Shown one piece after another: positions 1 through 8,686 of a DNA stretch of 57,933 bases. The notes under the pieces were generated by a model. That model had not been told where the DNA came from and did not search any database. It worked only from the letters and a program-made list of their open reading frames with translations. Origin of the DNA: an uncultured Pelagibacteraceae bacterium (lineage in GTDB: Bacteria > Pseudomonadota > Alphaproteobacteria > Pelagibacterales > Pelagibacteraceae); the NCBI GenBank assembly GCA_902546795.1, contig CACCLK010000003.1:1-57933 (forward strand). Reading direction: 5' to 3'. The position numbers and the translations under genes are program-made. Positions within the stretch are counted from its first letter, which is position 1. Every line of letters starts with the position of its first letter.

Positions 1-1
1 A

Positions 2-514
2 CCATTACATTTTGGCGATATTGAAGTTGTAAATAGAGCCATACATGTAAGCTCAGATAATAAAAAGTATATTGTTGTTCATGGTGATGCCTGGGATGGA
101 GTGATGAAATATGCTCCATGGTTATCAAAAGTAGGAGCTATTGCTTATAGTTTTTTACTTGAGTTTAATGTTGTTATCAATTTTTTTAGAAGATTATTTA
201 AAAAGGGTAATTGGTCTTTAGCAAAATATTTAAAACACAAAGTAAAGAACGCTGTAAAATATATAGGCGATTATGAAAAAACTTTAGCAACTTATGCTAA
301 AAGAAAAAATGTTGATGGTATAATTTGTGGTCATATTCATCATTCTGCCGATCAAGTCTTAGATGGTGTGAGATATTTAAATTGTGGTGATTGGGTAGAA
401 GGTGCAACTTTCTTGGTAGAACATTTCGATGGTCGCATGGAAGTTATTGACTGGGACAAAATCAGAGGTGATGTTGTTGATTACGAACCGTATCTAAAAG
501 TAGTAAATAAATGA
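2..514 (+). CDS. plcP: PlcP-like metallophosphoesterase (phospholipase C type), 5' truncated
   Basis: The reading frame is open from base 2, so the window cuts off the N-terminus; about 170 C-terminal residues remain. Visible calcineurin-type metal-site motifs are HGDAWD near the start, CGHIHH about two thirds along, and a following NCGDW. These fit the UDP-2,3-diacylglucosamine hydrolase/PlcP superfamily. In marine alphaproteobacteria PlcP removes the head group from phospholipids under phosphate starvation, leaving diacylglycerol at the inner membrane. The next gene overlaps by 4 bp and encodes a glycosyltransferase, and phoR and pst follow, which favours PlcP over LpxH. An LpxH-type lipid A role cannot be excluded because the N-terminus is missing. 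Confidence 0.75.
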   Translation, partial: PLHFGDIEVVNRAIHVSSDNKKYIVVHGDAWDGVMKYAPWLSKVGAIAYSFLLEFNVVINFFRRLFKKGNWSLAKYLKHKVKNAVKYIGDYEKTLATYAKRKNVDGIICGHIHHSADQVLDGVRYLNCGDWVEGATFLVEHFDGRMEVIDWDKIRGDVVDYEPYLKVVNK

Positions 515-1518
515 AAATTTTAATCGTTACCGATGCTTGGTATCCGCAAGTGAACGGTGTTTGTAGAACTTTAAAAAATCTTGGCGATGAATTAAAAAAA
601 ATTGGCCACCAAGTTGAATATATTGAGCCTAATCAATTTTTTACCGTACCAATGCCAAAATATAATGAAATAAAACTTTCTCTTAATGTTTGGCCTAGAG
701 TGGGTAAATTAATTTCTAAAGCCGATGCTGACATAATTCACATAGCTACAGAAGGCCCGATAGGAATATTTGCAAAAAGATATTGTGTAAAAAATAAGCT
801 TAAGTTTACCACGTCTTACCATACTCAATTTGATAAATATTTGAAGCTATACTACCCTTATTTGCCAATTAAACTTGCTCAAATGTTCCTTAAAGGATTT
901 CACTCAAAGGCTGAAAAAATTTTAGTAACAACTCAGTCAATGAAAAATGAACTTCAAGATATTGGTTTTGACAAGGATAAGATGGTTGTTTGGACTAGAG
1001 GAGCAAATCACGGTGCATTCCAAAAACCAAAAAAGATTAATTTAGAGTATAAAAGACCAATTTATCTTTATGTGGGCAGGGTATCTATTGAGAAGAACAT
1101 CAGAGCATTTCTGGATTTAGATTTAGAAGGTACGAAATTAGTTGTCGGTAAAGGACCTGATTTAGATAAACTTAAAAAAGAATATCCTGAAGCGATATTT
1201 AAAGGAGAGAGAACAAATGGTGAGCTTGCAAGTTACTTTGCTTCTTCTGATGTTTTTGTTTTCCCGAGCAAAACAGATACTTTTGGAATTGTAATTATAG
1301 AAGCTTTAAAATGTGGATTGCCAGTAGCTGCTTACCCAGTAGCAGGACCAAAAGATATTTTTAACGGCACAAACATTGGCTCGTTAAACAACGATCTTAA
1401 AAAAGCAGCACTTGCAGCTCTTAAGTCAGATAGAAGCGCTTGCATTGAGCATGCAAAAAAATATACCTGGGAAAATTGCGCAAAAATCTTTTTAAATAGT
1501 GCGGTATCAAACCGCTAA
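511..1518 (+). CDS. agt: Glycosyltransferase family 4, probable diacylglycerol glycosyltransferase (Agt)
   Basis: This 335-residue protein begins with MKILIVTDAWYPQVNGV, the usual N-terminus of GT4 enzymes of the SqdX/MgtA (alpha-mannosyltransferase-like) group. The C-terminal half has a nucleotide-sugar Rossmann lobe with YVGRVSIEKN and the acceptor/donor segment SKTDTFGIVIIEALKCGLP, whose glutamates are typical of the family. There is no signal peptide or membrane helix, so it is probably a peripheral inner-membrane enzyme. ATGA overlap with the PlcP-like gene implies translational coupling. PlcP-Agt pairs replace phospholipid with glycolipid during P starvation in marine heterotrophs, so that is the inferred role. 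The exact sugar donor cannot be read from the sequence. Confidence 0.72.
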   Translation: MKILIVTDAWYPQVNGVCRTLKNLGDELKKIGHQVEYIEPNQFFTVPMPKYNEIKLSLNVWPRVGKLISKADADIIHIATEGPIGIFAKRYCVKNKLKFTTSYHTQFDKYLKLYYPYLPIKLAQMFLKGFHSKAEKILVTTQSMKNELQDIGFDKDKMVVWTRGANHGAFQKPKKINLEYKRPIYLYVGRVSIEKNIRAFLDLDLEGTKLVVGKGPDLDKLKKEYPEAIFKGERTNGELASYFASSDVFVFPSKTDTFGIVIIEALKCGLPVAAYPVAGPKDIFNGTNIGSLNNDLKKAALAALKSDRSACIEHAKKYTWENCAKIFLNSAVSNR

Positions 1519-1548
1519 AAAATATTTCTTTAGTCTATATCTTTAAAG

Positions 1549-1554
1549 TATAAT
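1549..1554 (+). promoter_or_regulatory. Perfect -10 element upstream of phoR
   Basis: TATAAT lies 6 nt before the phoR ATG, so transcription would start at or next to the start codon and give a leaderless or nearly leaderless mRNA. No good -35 is seen at 17 bp. A short GCGGT-ATCAA-ACCGC hairpin at 1501-1515 overlaps the end of the preceding gene and could partly separate the two units. Confidence 0.4.
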
Positions 1555-1560
1555 CAAATC

Positions 1561-2757
1561 ATGGAATTATTATTTTACTCTCTTGCTGGAATAATTGTGA
1601 TCGTAGTAATTGCAGTATCCAGAAAATCAATTGTAGCAGGTATGGAGGCAAGATCCGATATTAAGAGAGAGAACAAACCAAGTAATAATGAAGAGGGAAT
1701 AGAAGACATCACCAATGAAAATATTGAAAAAACTAATGAGCAAGTAAAGATTATAAATCAAATCGATGATCTAATTTTAATTGTAGATAAATTTAAAAAT
1801 ATCAAATTTTTTAATAATAGTGCAAAAAAAAAATTTGGAGAAAATAATTTAAATAAGCACGTGGCTACTTTATTGAGAGTTCCTGATTTACTCCAAAATA
1901 TTGATTTAGTGCTTTTAAAAAAAGAGACAATTACTATGGATTTAGAATTATCCTCTCCCTCATTTCAGTTCTTTAAAGTTTATCTATTCTCTGGACCGAC
2001 CTCATATGTCGATGATCCTGACTCAGTTGTTTTATTTCTAAAAGATTTAACTGATATTATAAAAGCGCAAAGGTTCAAATCTGATTTTGTAGCCAATGTA
2101 AGCCATGAACTTAAAACGCCTTTAGTTTCTATTAAAGGATTTCTAGAAACTATAAGCGGACATGCGAAAGATGATTTAGAAGCGCAAAAAAAATTCATAC
2201 CGATAATGCTTGAGCAAGCTGATAGGATGGAAAGCTTAATTAAAGATTTACTTTCACTAAGTAAAATTGAGTTAGAGGAACATATACAGCCTCAAGATAA
2301 AGTAAATTTAAAAGAAATTTTAAATAACGTTGAAGATATCCATCAAAAAAATTTAAAACCTTTTGAATTTAAAAATAATATAAAAGATGATTTCTTTATT
2401 AAAGGCGATCATGAAAAATTAATTGAAGTTTTTTCAAATATTATTGATAATAGTATAAAATATTCAGATAAAAATAAAAAGATTGAAATTAATTGTGGGC
2501 AAGGTAACGGAAAAGTTATAGGAGACTCTTATACCGTGTCCATTAAAGATAATGGTATTGGAATTCCAACTGAACAAATTCCTAGAATAACAGAAAGATT
2601 TTTTAGAGTTGATGCTGCTAAAAGTAAAAAAGTTGGTGGTACTGGACTTGGAATGGCGATCGTGAAGCACATTGTTAATCAGCATAGAGGTGAGTTAGAA
2701 ATAAAAAGTGAAGCTCAAAGTGGCACTGAAATAAAGGTTCATTTTTCTAAATTTTAG
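1561..2757 (+). CDS. phoR: Phosphate regulon sensor histidine kinase PhoR
   Basis: This 398-residue kinase has one N-terminal membrane helix (about residues 3-20), a linker with a PAS-like segment (about 65-165), then a HisKA domain with NVSHELKTPL (His182 is the phosphoacceptor). The HATPase domain shows the N box (NIIDNSIKYS), G1 (DNGIGIP) and G2 (GGTGLGMAIV). As in other PhoR proteins there is almost no periplasmic loop, so phosphate status is probably read through PstSCAB/PhoU rather than directly. It should phosphorylate the PhoB encoded at 8686. Unusually for phoB-phoR pairs, the kinase lies upstream of pstS and the regulator at the far end of the cluster. Confidence 0.9.
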   Translation: MELLFYSLAGIIVIVVIAVSRKSIVAGMEARSDIKRENKPSNNEEGIEDITNENIEKTNEQVKIINQIDDLILIVDKFKNIKFFNNSAKKKFGENNLNKHVATLLRVPDLLQNIDLVLLKKETITMDLELSSPSFQFFKVYLFSGPTSYVDDPDSVVLFLKDLTDIIKAQRFKSDFVANVSHELKTPLVSIKGFLETISGHAKDDLEAQKKFIPIMLEQADRMESLIKDLLSLSKIELEEHIQPQDKVNLKEILNNVEDIHQKNLKPFEFKNNIKDDFFIKGDHEKLIEVFSNIIDNSIKYSDKNKKIEINCGQGNGKVIGDSYTVSIKDNGIGIPTEQIPRITERFFRVDAAKSKKVGGTGLGMAIVKHIVNQHRGELEIKSEAQSGTEIKVHFSKF

Positions 2758-2820
2758 CAAATATCACAATTTTGTTAAATTATGTCTTGAGATAGACAGC
2801 AAAATAGTTAAAATTTTAGT

Positions 2821-3432
2821 ATGACTAGAATAACAAATTATATGATTCTGGTTTTATTAACTTTAACTTTTACAACTGTTAAGGCAGATGTAAACTTAAT
2901 TGAGAAAACTTTACGTTCTCAACCTCTTACAGTTTTTGATCTTGGACTTTTAAGACTTAAAAACGATCTTAGGCAAGCTAAAAACGATTTAGTTCTTGAA
3001 GTAGATAATAAAAATGTATCTACAATTTATACTGAAGCTTTATTTTCTAGAAGAGACGATGGAATTCAATTAATTGTGTCAGCACCGATGAGCACTCATT
3101 TAAATGCTAACTCGTACATGGTGGACTCAATTAAATGTAGAAAAATTTTTGAAAAAGTTAAAAATAATCTTTTAAAAGGACAAAACGAGAGCAATATGAT
3201 TCACTCAAAAGCTGCATCTTATTTAAGTGAAGTATTCACCGCTCCAACACAATGGAATGCTTGGAGATATGATAAAGGTTTTACTCAAAAATTAGTTAAC
3301 TTTGTACAACTAGAAGTTACATTAAAGCCAACTCAATCCTACGCAGTTAAAAATAAAGTAAGACCTTTTAGTTGCGGAGGGTCTTTAGCCTCTGATTATC
3401 AACAAATCGAGATAACTAGAAAGTTCAACTAA
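2821..3432 (+). CDS. Uncharacterised secreted protein inside the pho-pst cluster
   Basis: I do not recognise this 203-residue protein. It starts with a signal peptide (hydrophobic residues about 7-20, probable cleavage after the alanine of VKADV), so it should be periplasmic or outer-membrane associated. The mature part is mixed alpha/beta, with no transmembrane helix and two cysteines (106 and 185) that could form a disulfide. A motif-like segment FSCGGS lies near the C-terminus. It sits on the same strand, 63 bp after phoR and about 107 bp before pstS, so a role in phosphate acquisition or envelope change under P stress is inferred from position only. Confidence 0.6.
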   Translation: MTRITNYMILVLLTLTFTTVKADVNLIEKTLRSQPLTVFDLGLLRLKNDLRQAKNDLVLEVDNKNVSTIYTEALFSRRDDGIQLIVSAPMSTHLNANSYMVDSIKCRKIFEKVKNNLLKGQNESNMIHSKAASYLSEVFTAPTQWNAWRYDKGFTQKLVNFVQLEVTLKPTQSYAVKNKVRPFSCGGSLASDYQQIEITRKFN

Positions 3433-3453
3433 AAAGTTATCATTTTAATAAAT

Positions 3454-3471
3454 TTGTAACATATCTGTAAT
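3454..3471 (+). promoter_or_regulatory. Pho box upstream of pstS
   Basis: TTGTAAC-ATAT-CTGTAAT is a pair of 7-bp direct repeats at 11-bp period, the arrangement bound by PhoB (consensus CTGTCAT-N4-CTGTCAT). A weaker third repeat, TTTTAAT, lies one period upstream at 3443-3449. The site is 69 bp before the pstS start, consistent with activation of pstS. It is read from the sequence and not experimentally shown. Confidence 0.65.
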
Positions 3472-3539
3472 AATTGAGAGTCATCTAAATTCTATGAATC
3501 CAATGTTTGTTAATTAATTAATAAATGAAAGGATAAACA

Positions 3540-4544
3540 ATGAGAAAACTATCAATCGCTTTGGCTTCATTAGTTGCAATGTTAGTTGTAACTTCTGCTC
3601 AAGCTAGAGATCAGATTAAAATCGTAGGTTCTTCAACTGTATTCCCGTACGCAACAATCGTTGCTGAAAGGTTTGGTTCGTCTGGTAAATTTAAAACACC
3701 AGTAATCGAGTCAACAGGAACAGGTGGTGGAGCTAAATTATTCTGTGCCGGTGTTGGTACAGAGCACCCAGACGTAACAAATGCATCTAGAGCCATGAAG
3801 GCTAAAGAGTACGCGCTATGTCAAAAAAATGGTGTTGAAGAAATCGTAGAGATTACAGTTGGTAATGATGGAATAACGTTAGCTTATTCTAAAGATGCTA
3901 AACCAGTAAACTTTACAAAAAAACAATTATGGGCAGCATTAGCAAAAGAAGTTGCTAAAGATGGTAAGTTAGTACCGAATCCATATAAAAAATGGAGCGA
4001 TATTGACTCTTCATTACCAAACTACCCAATTAAAGTGATGGTACCTCCAGGAACATCAGGAACAAGAGATGCCTGGAATTCATTAGTAATGAAAAAAGGT
4101 ATCGATAAAGCTTCAAAAGATGCTGGTGCTAAATATAAAGCACTAAGAGAAGACGGTGCGGTAATTGAAGTTGGTGAAAACGACTCACTAATTATTCAAA
4201 AACTAGCTGCTGATAAAGAAATGTTTGGTTTCTTTGGTTTCAGTTATTTCTTAGCTGCAAAAGACAAATTGCAAGCAGCGAGCATTGAAGGTGGTCAACC
4301 AAGCTTAAAATCTATTCAAGATTATAGCTATGCAGTTGCTAGACCTTTATTCTTCTATGTGAAAAAAGCACACGTAGGCGTTGTCCCTGGCTTACATGAA
4401 TTTGTAAAAGAATTCACAAGTAATAAAGCTATGGGTAAAAAAGGTTACTTAACTGATATCGGGTTAGTACCTCTAGATAACAAGTTATACAAAACATCTA
4501 GAACGAACGCTACGAAGTTAGTTAACATGCCTGCTAAGAAGTAG
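3540..4544 (+). CDS. pstS: Phosphate ABC transporter periplasmic binding protein PstS
   Basis: This 334-residue protein has a cleavable signal peptide (cut after VTSAQA, about residue 22) and the PstS N-terminal signature IVGSSTVFPYA. The phosphate-binding loop segment VPPGTSGTRDAW is present. It captures phosphate in the periplasm for PstCA. The start is supported by AAAGGA 8-13 nt upstream of the ATG. Upstream is a Pho box, and immediately downstream is a strong hairpin followed by T residues, so pstS mRNA is probably made in excess over the permease genes. The GTG-rich, well-spaced coding differs little from neighbours, so there is no sign of transfer. Confidence 0.97.
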   Translation: MRKLSIALASLVAMLVVTSAQARDQIKIVGSSTVFPYATIVAERFGSSGKFKTPVIESTGTGGGAKLFCAGVGTEHPDVTNASRAMKAKEYALCQKNGVEEIVEITVGNDGITLAYSKDAKPVNFTKKQLWAALAKEVAKDGKLVPNPYKKWSDIDSSLPNYPIKVMVPPGTSGTRDAWNSLVMKKGIDKASKDAGAKYKALREDGAVIEVGENDSLIIQKLAADKEMFGFFGFSYFLAAKDKLQAASIEGGQPSLKSIQDYSYAVARPLFFYVKKAHVGVVPGLHEFVKEFTSNKAMGKKGYLTDIGLVPLDNKLYKTSRTNATKLVNMPAKK

Positions 4545-4560
4545 TAGTATCAATTAAACA

Positions 4561-4587
4561 AAAAGGGGGTATTTTACCCCCTTTTTT
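4561..4587 (+). terminator. Intrinsic terminator/attenuator between pstS and pstC
   Basis: An 11-bp perfect stem (AAAAGGGGGTA with TACCCCCTTTT, 3-nt loop) runs into T residues 16 nt after the pstS stop. Partial termination here would set a high PstS to PstCAB ratio. It may also protect the 3' end of pstS mRNA. Confidence 0.85.
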
Positions 4588-4609
4588 ACTTTTATTTCGA
4601 AAGCTCATT

Positions 4610-5986
4610 ATGAATTTAATACTTGTAACTTTTATTGTTCTCTTAGCTTTCACAAGTTATTATTTCGGTAGAAAAAAAGCCTTAGTTATTCAATCATCAC
4701 AAAGACTTACAGCATTACCAAAATTTTATGGATATTATTTAGCCGCGTGGTGTGCTGCACCAGCACTAATAATTTTCATTCTATGGTCAGTTTTTGAACC
4801 ATCAATCGTTAAAACATTTATTTTACAAGATTACACCGATCAAAATTTAACAAAAAATGAGCTTCAGCTTATTTACACAAAAGTTAAAGCATTAGCCTTA
4901 GGAAATTACTCGGGAAATATTACTAATTTTTTAGATGCGTCTGCTGATAAGTATATTCAACTAAAAGGAATAGCCAACAGTGCTAAAGTAGCAATTATTT
5001 TAGCAATTTTAATTTTCTCTCTGAGTTACGCATATAGATCTGTTCAGAAAAATGATCGAATGAGGGAACCAGTAGAAATTTTTCTTAAATGGGTATTATT
5101 TGTTGCATCATTAGGCGCAGTTTTAGTTACAATCGGAATAATTTTTTCACTTTTATTTGAAGCGATTAGATTTTTTCAAGCAGTAAAATTCTTTGACTTT
5201 ATATTCGGAACTCATTGGTACCCTGCTAAAACTTTTGTAAGAGACGGCCAGCCAGATCCTGAATTAATGAAGGATGCTTTCGGAGCTGTGCCTTTATTTG
5301 CCGGAACTTTTTTTATTGCTTTTATTGCAATGTGTGTTGCCATTCCCATAGGTTTATTAAGCGGGATTTATCTATCTGAGTATGCTGGAAGAGGTGTGAG
5401 AAAATATGCGAAACCTATTATTGAGATTTTAGCTGGTATTCCAACAGTGGTATACGGTTTTTTTGCAGCTTTAACCGTCGGTCCTTTTGTTAAAGAAATA
5501 GGTAACGCTATGGGTTTAGAAGTTTCAGCGGAGAGCGCTTTAGCTGCAGGAGCAGTTATGGGAGTAATGATCATTCCTTTTATTTCAAGTCTAAGCGATG
5601 ACGTTATAACAGCAGTACCGCAAAATTTAAGAGATGGAAGTTACGCAATGGGTGCAACAAAATCTGAAACTGTAAAAAAAGTAATTTTTCCAGCAGCCTT
5701 ACCTGGTATCGTAGGTTCGATACTTTTAGCAGTATCAAGAGCGGTGGGAGAAACAATGATTGTTGTAATGGCCTCAGGACTAGCGGCTAATCTTACAATG
5801 AATCCCCTTGAGTCAACTTCAACTATTACAGCGCAAATTGTAGTAATTTTAATTGGAGACCAACAATTCGGAGATCCAAAAACTCAATCAGCTTTTGCCT
5901 TAGGAATATCTTTATTTATAGTAACTTTATTCTTAAATGTAATCGCTCTTTCAGTTGTTAAAAGATATAGGGAAAAATATGAATAA
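4610..5986 (+). CDS. pstC: Phosphate ABC transporter permease PstC
   Basis: This 458-residue integral membrane protein has two N-terminal hydrophobic helices, a polar periplasmic section, and the C-terminal BPD_transp_1 permease fold with the coupling-helix segment DGSYAMGATKSET that contacts the ATPase. It is longer than the enterobacterial form of roughly 320 residues, as is common for alphaproteobacterial PstC with an extra N-terminal module. It forms the transmembrane pore with PstA. It lies after the pstS terminator and overlaps pstA by 8 bp, so it belongs to the same operon by readthrough. Confidence 0.95.
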   Translation: MNLILVTFIVLLAFTSYYFGRKKALVIQSSQRLTALPKFYGYYLAAWCAAPALIIFILWSVFEPSIVKTFILQDYTDQNLTKNELQLIYTKVKALALGNYSGNITNFLDASADKYIQLKGIANSAKVAIILAILIFSLSYAYRSVQKNDRMREPVEIFLKWVLFVASLGAVLVTIGIIFSLLFEAIRFFQAVKFFDFIFGTHWYPAKTFVRDGQPDPELMKDAFGAVPLFAGTFFIAFIAMCVAIPIGLLSGIYLSEYAGRGVRKYAKPIIEILAGIPTVVYGFFAALTVGPFVKEIGNAMGLEVSAESALAAGAVMGVMIIPFISSLSDDVITAVPQNLRDGSYAMGATKSETVKKVIFPAALPGIVGSILLAVSRAVGETMIVVMASGLAANLTMNPLESTSTITAQIVVILIGDQQFGDPKTQSAFALGISLFIVTLFLNVIALSVVKRYREKYE

Positions 5987-7250
5987 TTTTAAGCAAAATT
6001 TATTAAAAAAAAGATACAACGCTGAAAGAAGATTTCAATGGTATGGCAAGATAGCTATAGGATTAGCTTTAAGCTTTTTAGCAGTTTTTATGTTTCAGAT
6101 ATTTTCAAAAGGTTACTCAGCTTTCCAAAAAACTTGGATAGTAACAGAAGTTCATTATGATAAAGAATTACTTTTAATCGATGCAGAAAATCCATCAAAA
6201 GATGATTTAGAAAATGCAGACTATTATGATGTTGCTTACAAAGCTATGACCTCATTAGATCCTGGACTTCCTGAAGAAGAGGATCGTCAATTGATTCAAA
6301 TGGTTTCATATAAATATGAGACAGAAGTTAAAGATCTACTTTTAAAAAATCCAGACTTTCTTGGTAAAATAGTTCCCATAAAATTAACAGCTTCTGATGA
6401 TGTTGATCAAGTTCATAAGGGAAATTATCCAAGAGATATCCCTGAAAAGAATAGAAGAGTAAATGATTATCAGCTGCAGATTTACGATATGCTTAATGAA
6501 AGAGGGGATATTTTATCAGAGTTTAATATTAGTTTTTTTACAAGCCCTGATTCAAGAGAGGCAGAACTAGCAGGTATAGCTAGCTCGTTTATGGGAACAG
6601 TTTTTAGTATACTAGTATGTTTAGCGTTTTCATTTCCCGTTGCAGTGTTAGCTGCAATTTATCTCGAGGAATTCGCACCAAAAAATAAATTTACAGATTT
6701 TATAGAAGTAAACATTAATAATTTAGCAGCTGTTCCATCGATAGTATTTGGTTTGCTAGGTCTTGGTGTTTTATTAGCAGTTTTTAATTTACCAAGATCG
6801 ACACCACTTGTTGGAGGAATTACTTTGTCTCTTATGACATTACCAACAATAATTATTGCTGCAAGAGCTTCTTTAAAAGCTGTTCCCCCAAGTATAAGAG
6901 AAGCTGCTTTAGCGATGGGTGCAAGTAATATGCAAACAACCATGCATCATACTGTGCCACTATCAATGCCTGGAACTTTATCTGGAACGATAATTGGCTT
7001 GGCTCAAGCTTTAGGGGAAACAGCCCCTTTAATTTTAATAGGAATGGTTGCTTTTGTGAATACAATACCTGGTACGCCAGTTGATCCTGCTGCAAGTTTA
7101 CCAGTTCAGATATATATATGGTCAGAAAGTGCTGAGAGGGGTTTCGTTGAAAAAGTATCTGCATGTATTATGGTGCTTCTAGCTTTTTTAATTTTAATGA
7201 ACTTGGCAGCTCAAATCGTTAGACACAAATTTGAAAAGAAATGGAGTTAA
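5979..7250 (+). CDS. pstA: Phosphate ABC transporter permease PstA
   Basis: I chose the ATG at 5979 (MNNFKQNLLKKRYNAERRF), which overlaps the pstC stop by 8 bp; an in-frame earlier start would lie deeper in pstC. The 423-residue protein has an N-terminal helix, a large periplasmic domain like the DUF3333 region found in alphaproteobacterial PstA, and a C-terminal permease domain with the coupling segment REAALAMGASNMQTT. It pairs with PstC in the inner membrane. The next gene, pstB, starts directly after the stop codon. Confidence 0.95.
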   Translation: MNNFKQNLLKKRYNAERRFQWYGKIAIGLALSFLAVFMFQIFSKGYSAFQKTWIVTEVHYDKELLLIDAENPSKDDLENADYYDVAYKAMTSLDPGLPEEEDRQLIQMVSYKYETEVKDLLLKNPDFLGKIVPIKLTASDDVDQVHKGNYPRDIPEKNRRVNDYQLQIYDMLNERGDILSEFNISFFTSPDSREAELAGIASSFMGTVFSILVCLAFSFPVAVLAAIYLEEFAPKNKFTDFIEVNINNLAAVPSIVFGLLGLGVLLAVFNLPRSTPLVGGITLSLMTLPTIIIAARASLKAVPPSIREAALAMGASNMQTTMHHTVPLSMPGTLSGTIIGLAQALGETAPLILIGMVAFVNTIPGTPVDPAASLPVQIYIWSESAERGFVEKVSACIMVLLAFLILMNLAAQIVRHKFEKKWS

Positions 7251-8006
7251 ATGAGTAAAATAAAAGCGGAAAATGTAAATGTTTATTACGGATCCAAACA
7301 GGCATTATTTGACGTCTCTATAGATATAGCAGAAAAAGAAGTTACAGCTTTAATTGGACCATCTGGGTGTGGAAAGTCTACTTTCTTAAGATGCTTGAAC
7401 AGGATGAACGACGTCATAGAAATTTGTAGAGTTGAAGGCAGTATTAAAATGGACAACCTAGAACTGAATTCAAGAAAGTTAGATGTTGTGAGACTTAGGG
7501 AGAACGTTGGTATGGTTTTTCAAAAACCCAATCCATTCCCTAAAACAATTTATGAAAATGTAGCTTATGGTCCTACTATTCACGGTATTGCACAGAGCAA
7601 AGAAGAAATGGATCAAATAGTTGAAACAAGTTTGAAAAAAGCTGCCTTGTGGAACGAAGTTAAAGATAGACTTGATGAAATCGGAACTGGTTTATCAGGA
7701 GGTCAACAGCAACGACTATGTATTGCTAGAGCTATATCTGTAAGTCCAGAAGTGATTCTTATGGACGAACCATGTTCAGCGCTTGACCCAATAGCAACAG
7801 CTCAAATTGAAGAACTTATTGATGATCTTAAAAAAGAGGTCACAATTGTGATAGTTACCCACTCAATGTCACAAGCAGCTAGGGTATCTCAAAAAACAGG
7901 TTTCTTTCATTTGGGAAAACTTATAGAATTCGGACCAACAGATAAAATATTTAAAAATCCTGATAATCAGCAAACTCAGGATTATATTACAGGAAGGTTT
8001 GGTTAA
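7251..8006 (+). CDS. pstB: Phosphate ABC transporter ATPase PstB
   Basis: The 251-residue ATPase shows Walker A (GPSGCGKST), the Q-loop ([17 protein letters not shown], highly typical of PstB), the signature LSGGQQQRL, Walker B ([13 protein letters not shown]) and the switch histidine (THSMSQ). It powers phosphate import through PstCA on the cytoplasmic face and with PhoU relays phosphate status to PhoR. It begins right after pstA, and its TAA stop overlaps the phoU start (TAATG). Confidence 0.98.
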   Translation: MSKIKAENVNVYYGSKQALFDVSIDIAEKEVTALIGPSGCGKSTFLRCLNRMNDVIEICRVEGSIKMDNLELNSRKLDVVRLRENVGMVFQKPNPFPKTIYENVAYGPTIHGIAQSKEEMDQIVETSLKKAALWNEVKDRLDEIGTGLSGGQQQRLCIARAISVSPEVILMDEPCSALDPIATAQIEELIDDLKKEVTIVIVTHSMSQAARVSQKTGFFHLGKLIEFGPTDKIFKNPDNQQTQDYITGRFG

Positions 8007-8686
8007 TGAGTGAAAAACTGCACATTGTAAAATCTTACGAAGAGCAACTTCAGTTATTAAAAAATACAATAGTGAAAATGGGAACTGGAGTTGAGAAACA
8101 GCTTGAAAACACTATTCAATCTTTAGTTAAAAAAGACATTAGTTTAGCAGAAAAATCTATCAAAGATGACGAATTGACTGATAAGTATGAAATAAATATA
8201 GAAGAGCAAGTTGTAAATTTGATTGCCTTAAGGCAACCTATGGCAATAGATTTAAGAGAAACAGTTGTTGCCTTAAAAGTTTCTTCAGACTTAGAGAGAA
8301 TTGGTGATTTAGCAAAAAACATCTCAAAACGATTAACTAAAATTGGAACTGATTTACCTAATGATATTACTAAAAATTTCGAAATAGCTGGTTTAAAAGC
8401 ATCAAAACAAGTCAATGCAGTTTTAAATTCGTATTTACATAGAGCTAAAGACACAGCAGAAAATGTTTGGAATTCTGATGAAGAAATAGATCAAATGACT
8501 AATTCTAATATGGAAGCTGCAGTAAAGCATTTAGAAAAAAATAAAAACGATATACAAAAAGTAACCCAACTACTTTTCATGCTTAAAAATATTGAGAGGA
8601 TTGGAGATCATGCAACCAATATTGCAGAGCAAGTTTATTTTCTGATTACAGGAGATTATTTAGAGGGAGACCGACCAAAAGGATAA
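8006..8686 (+). CDS. phoU: Phosphate signalling protein PhoU
   Basis: This 226-residue, all-helical cytoplasmic protein has two PhoU repeats. The metal-binding motifs are visible in SSDLERIGDLAKNI in the first repeat and NIERIGDHATNIAEQV in the second. PhoU couples the Pst transporter to PhoR and represses the Pho response in phosphate-replete cells. TAATG junctions on both sides show tight translational coupling between pstB, phoU and phoB. Confidence 0.97.
   Translation: MSEKLHIVKSYEEQLQLLKNTIVKMGTGVEKQLENTIQSLVKKDISLAEKSIKDDELTDKYEINIEEQVVNLIALRQPMAIDLRETVVALKVSSDLERIGDLAKNISKRLTKIGTDLPNDITKNFEIAGLKASKQVNAVLNSYLHRAKDTAENVWNSDEEIDQMTNSNMEAAVKHLEKNKNDIQKVTQLLFMLKNIERIGDHATNIAEQVYFLITGDYLEGDRPKG

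Noticed and set aside
2758-2820. Pho box before the secreted unknown
   Set aside because: TTGTTAA and GTCTTGA resemble half-sites, but they are not at 11-bp period and match the consensus poorly.
6853-7164. Minus-strand 103-codon ORF opposite pstA
   Set aside because: It lies wholly within the pstA permease domain, has no recognisable domain, and its composition is that of an antisense shadow of a hydrophobic gene.
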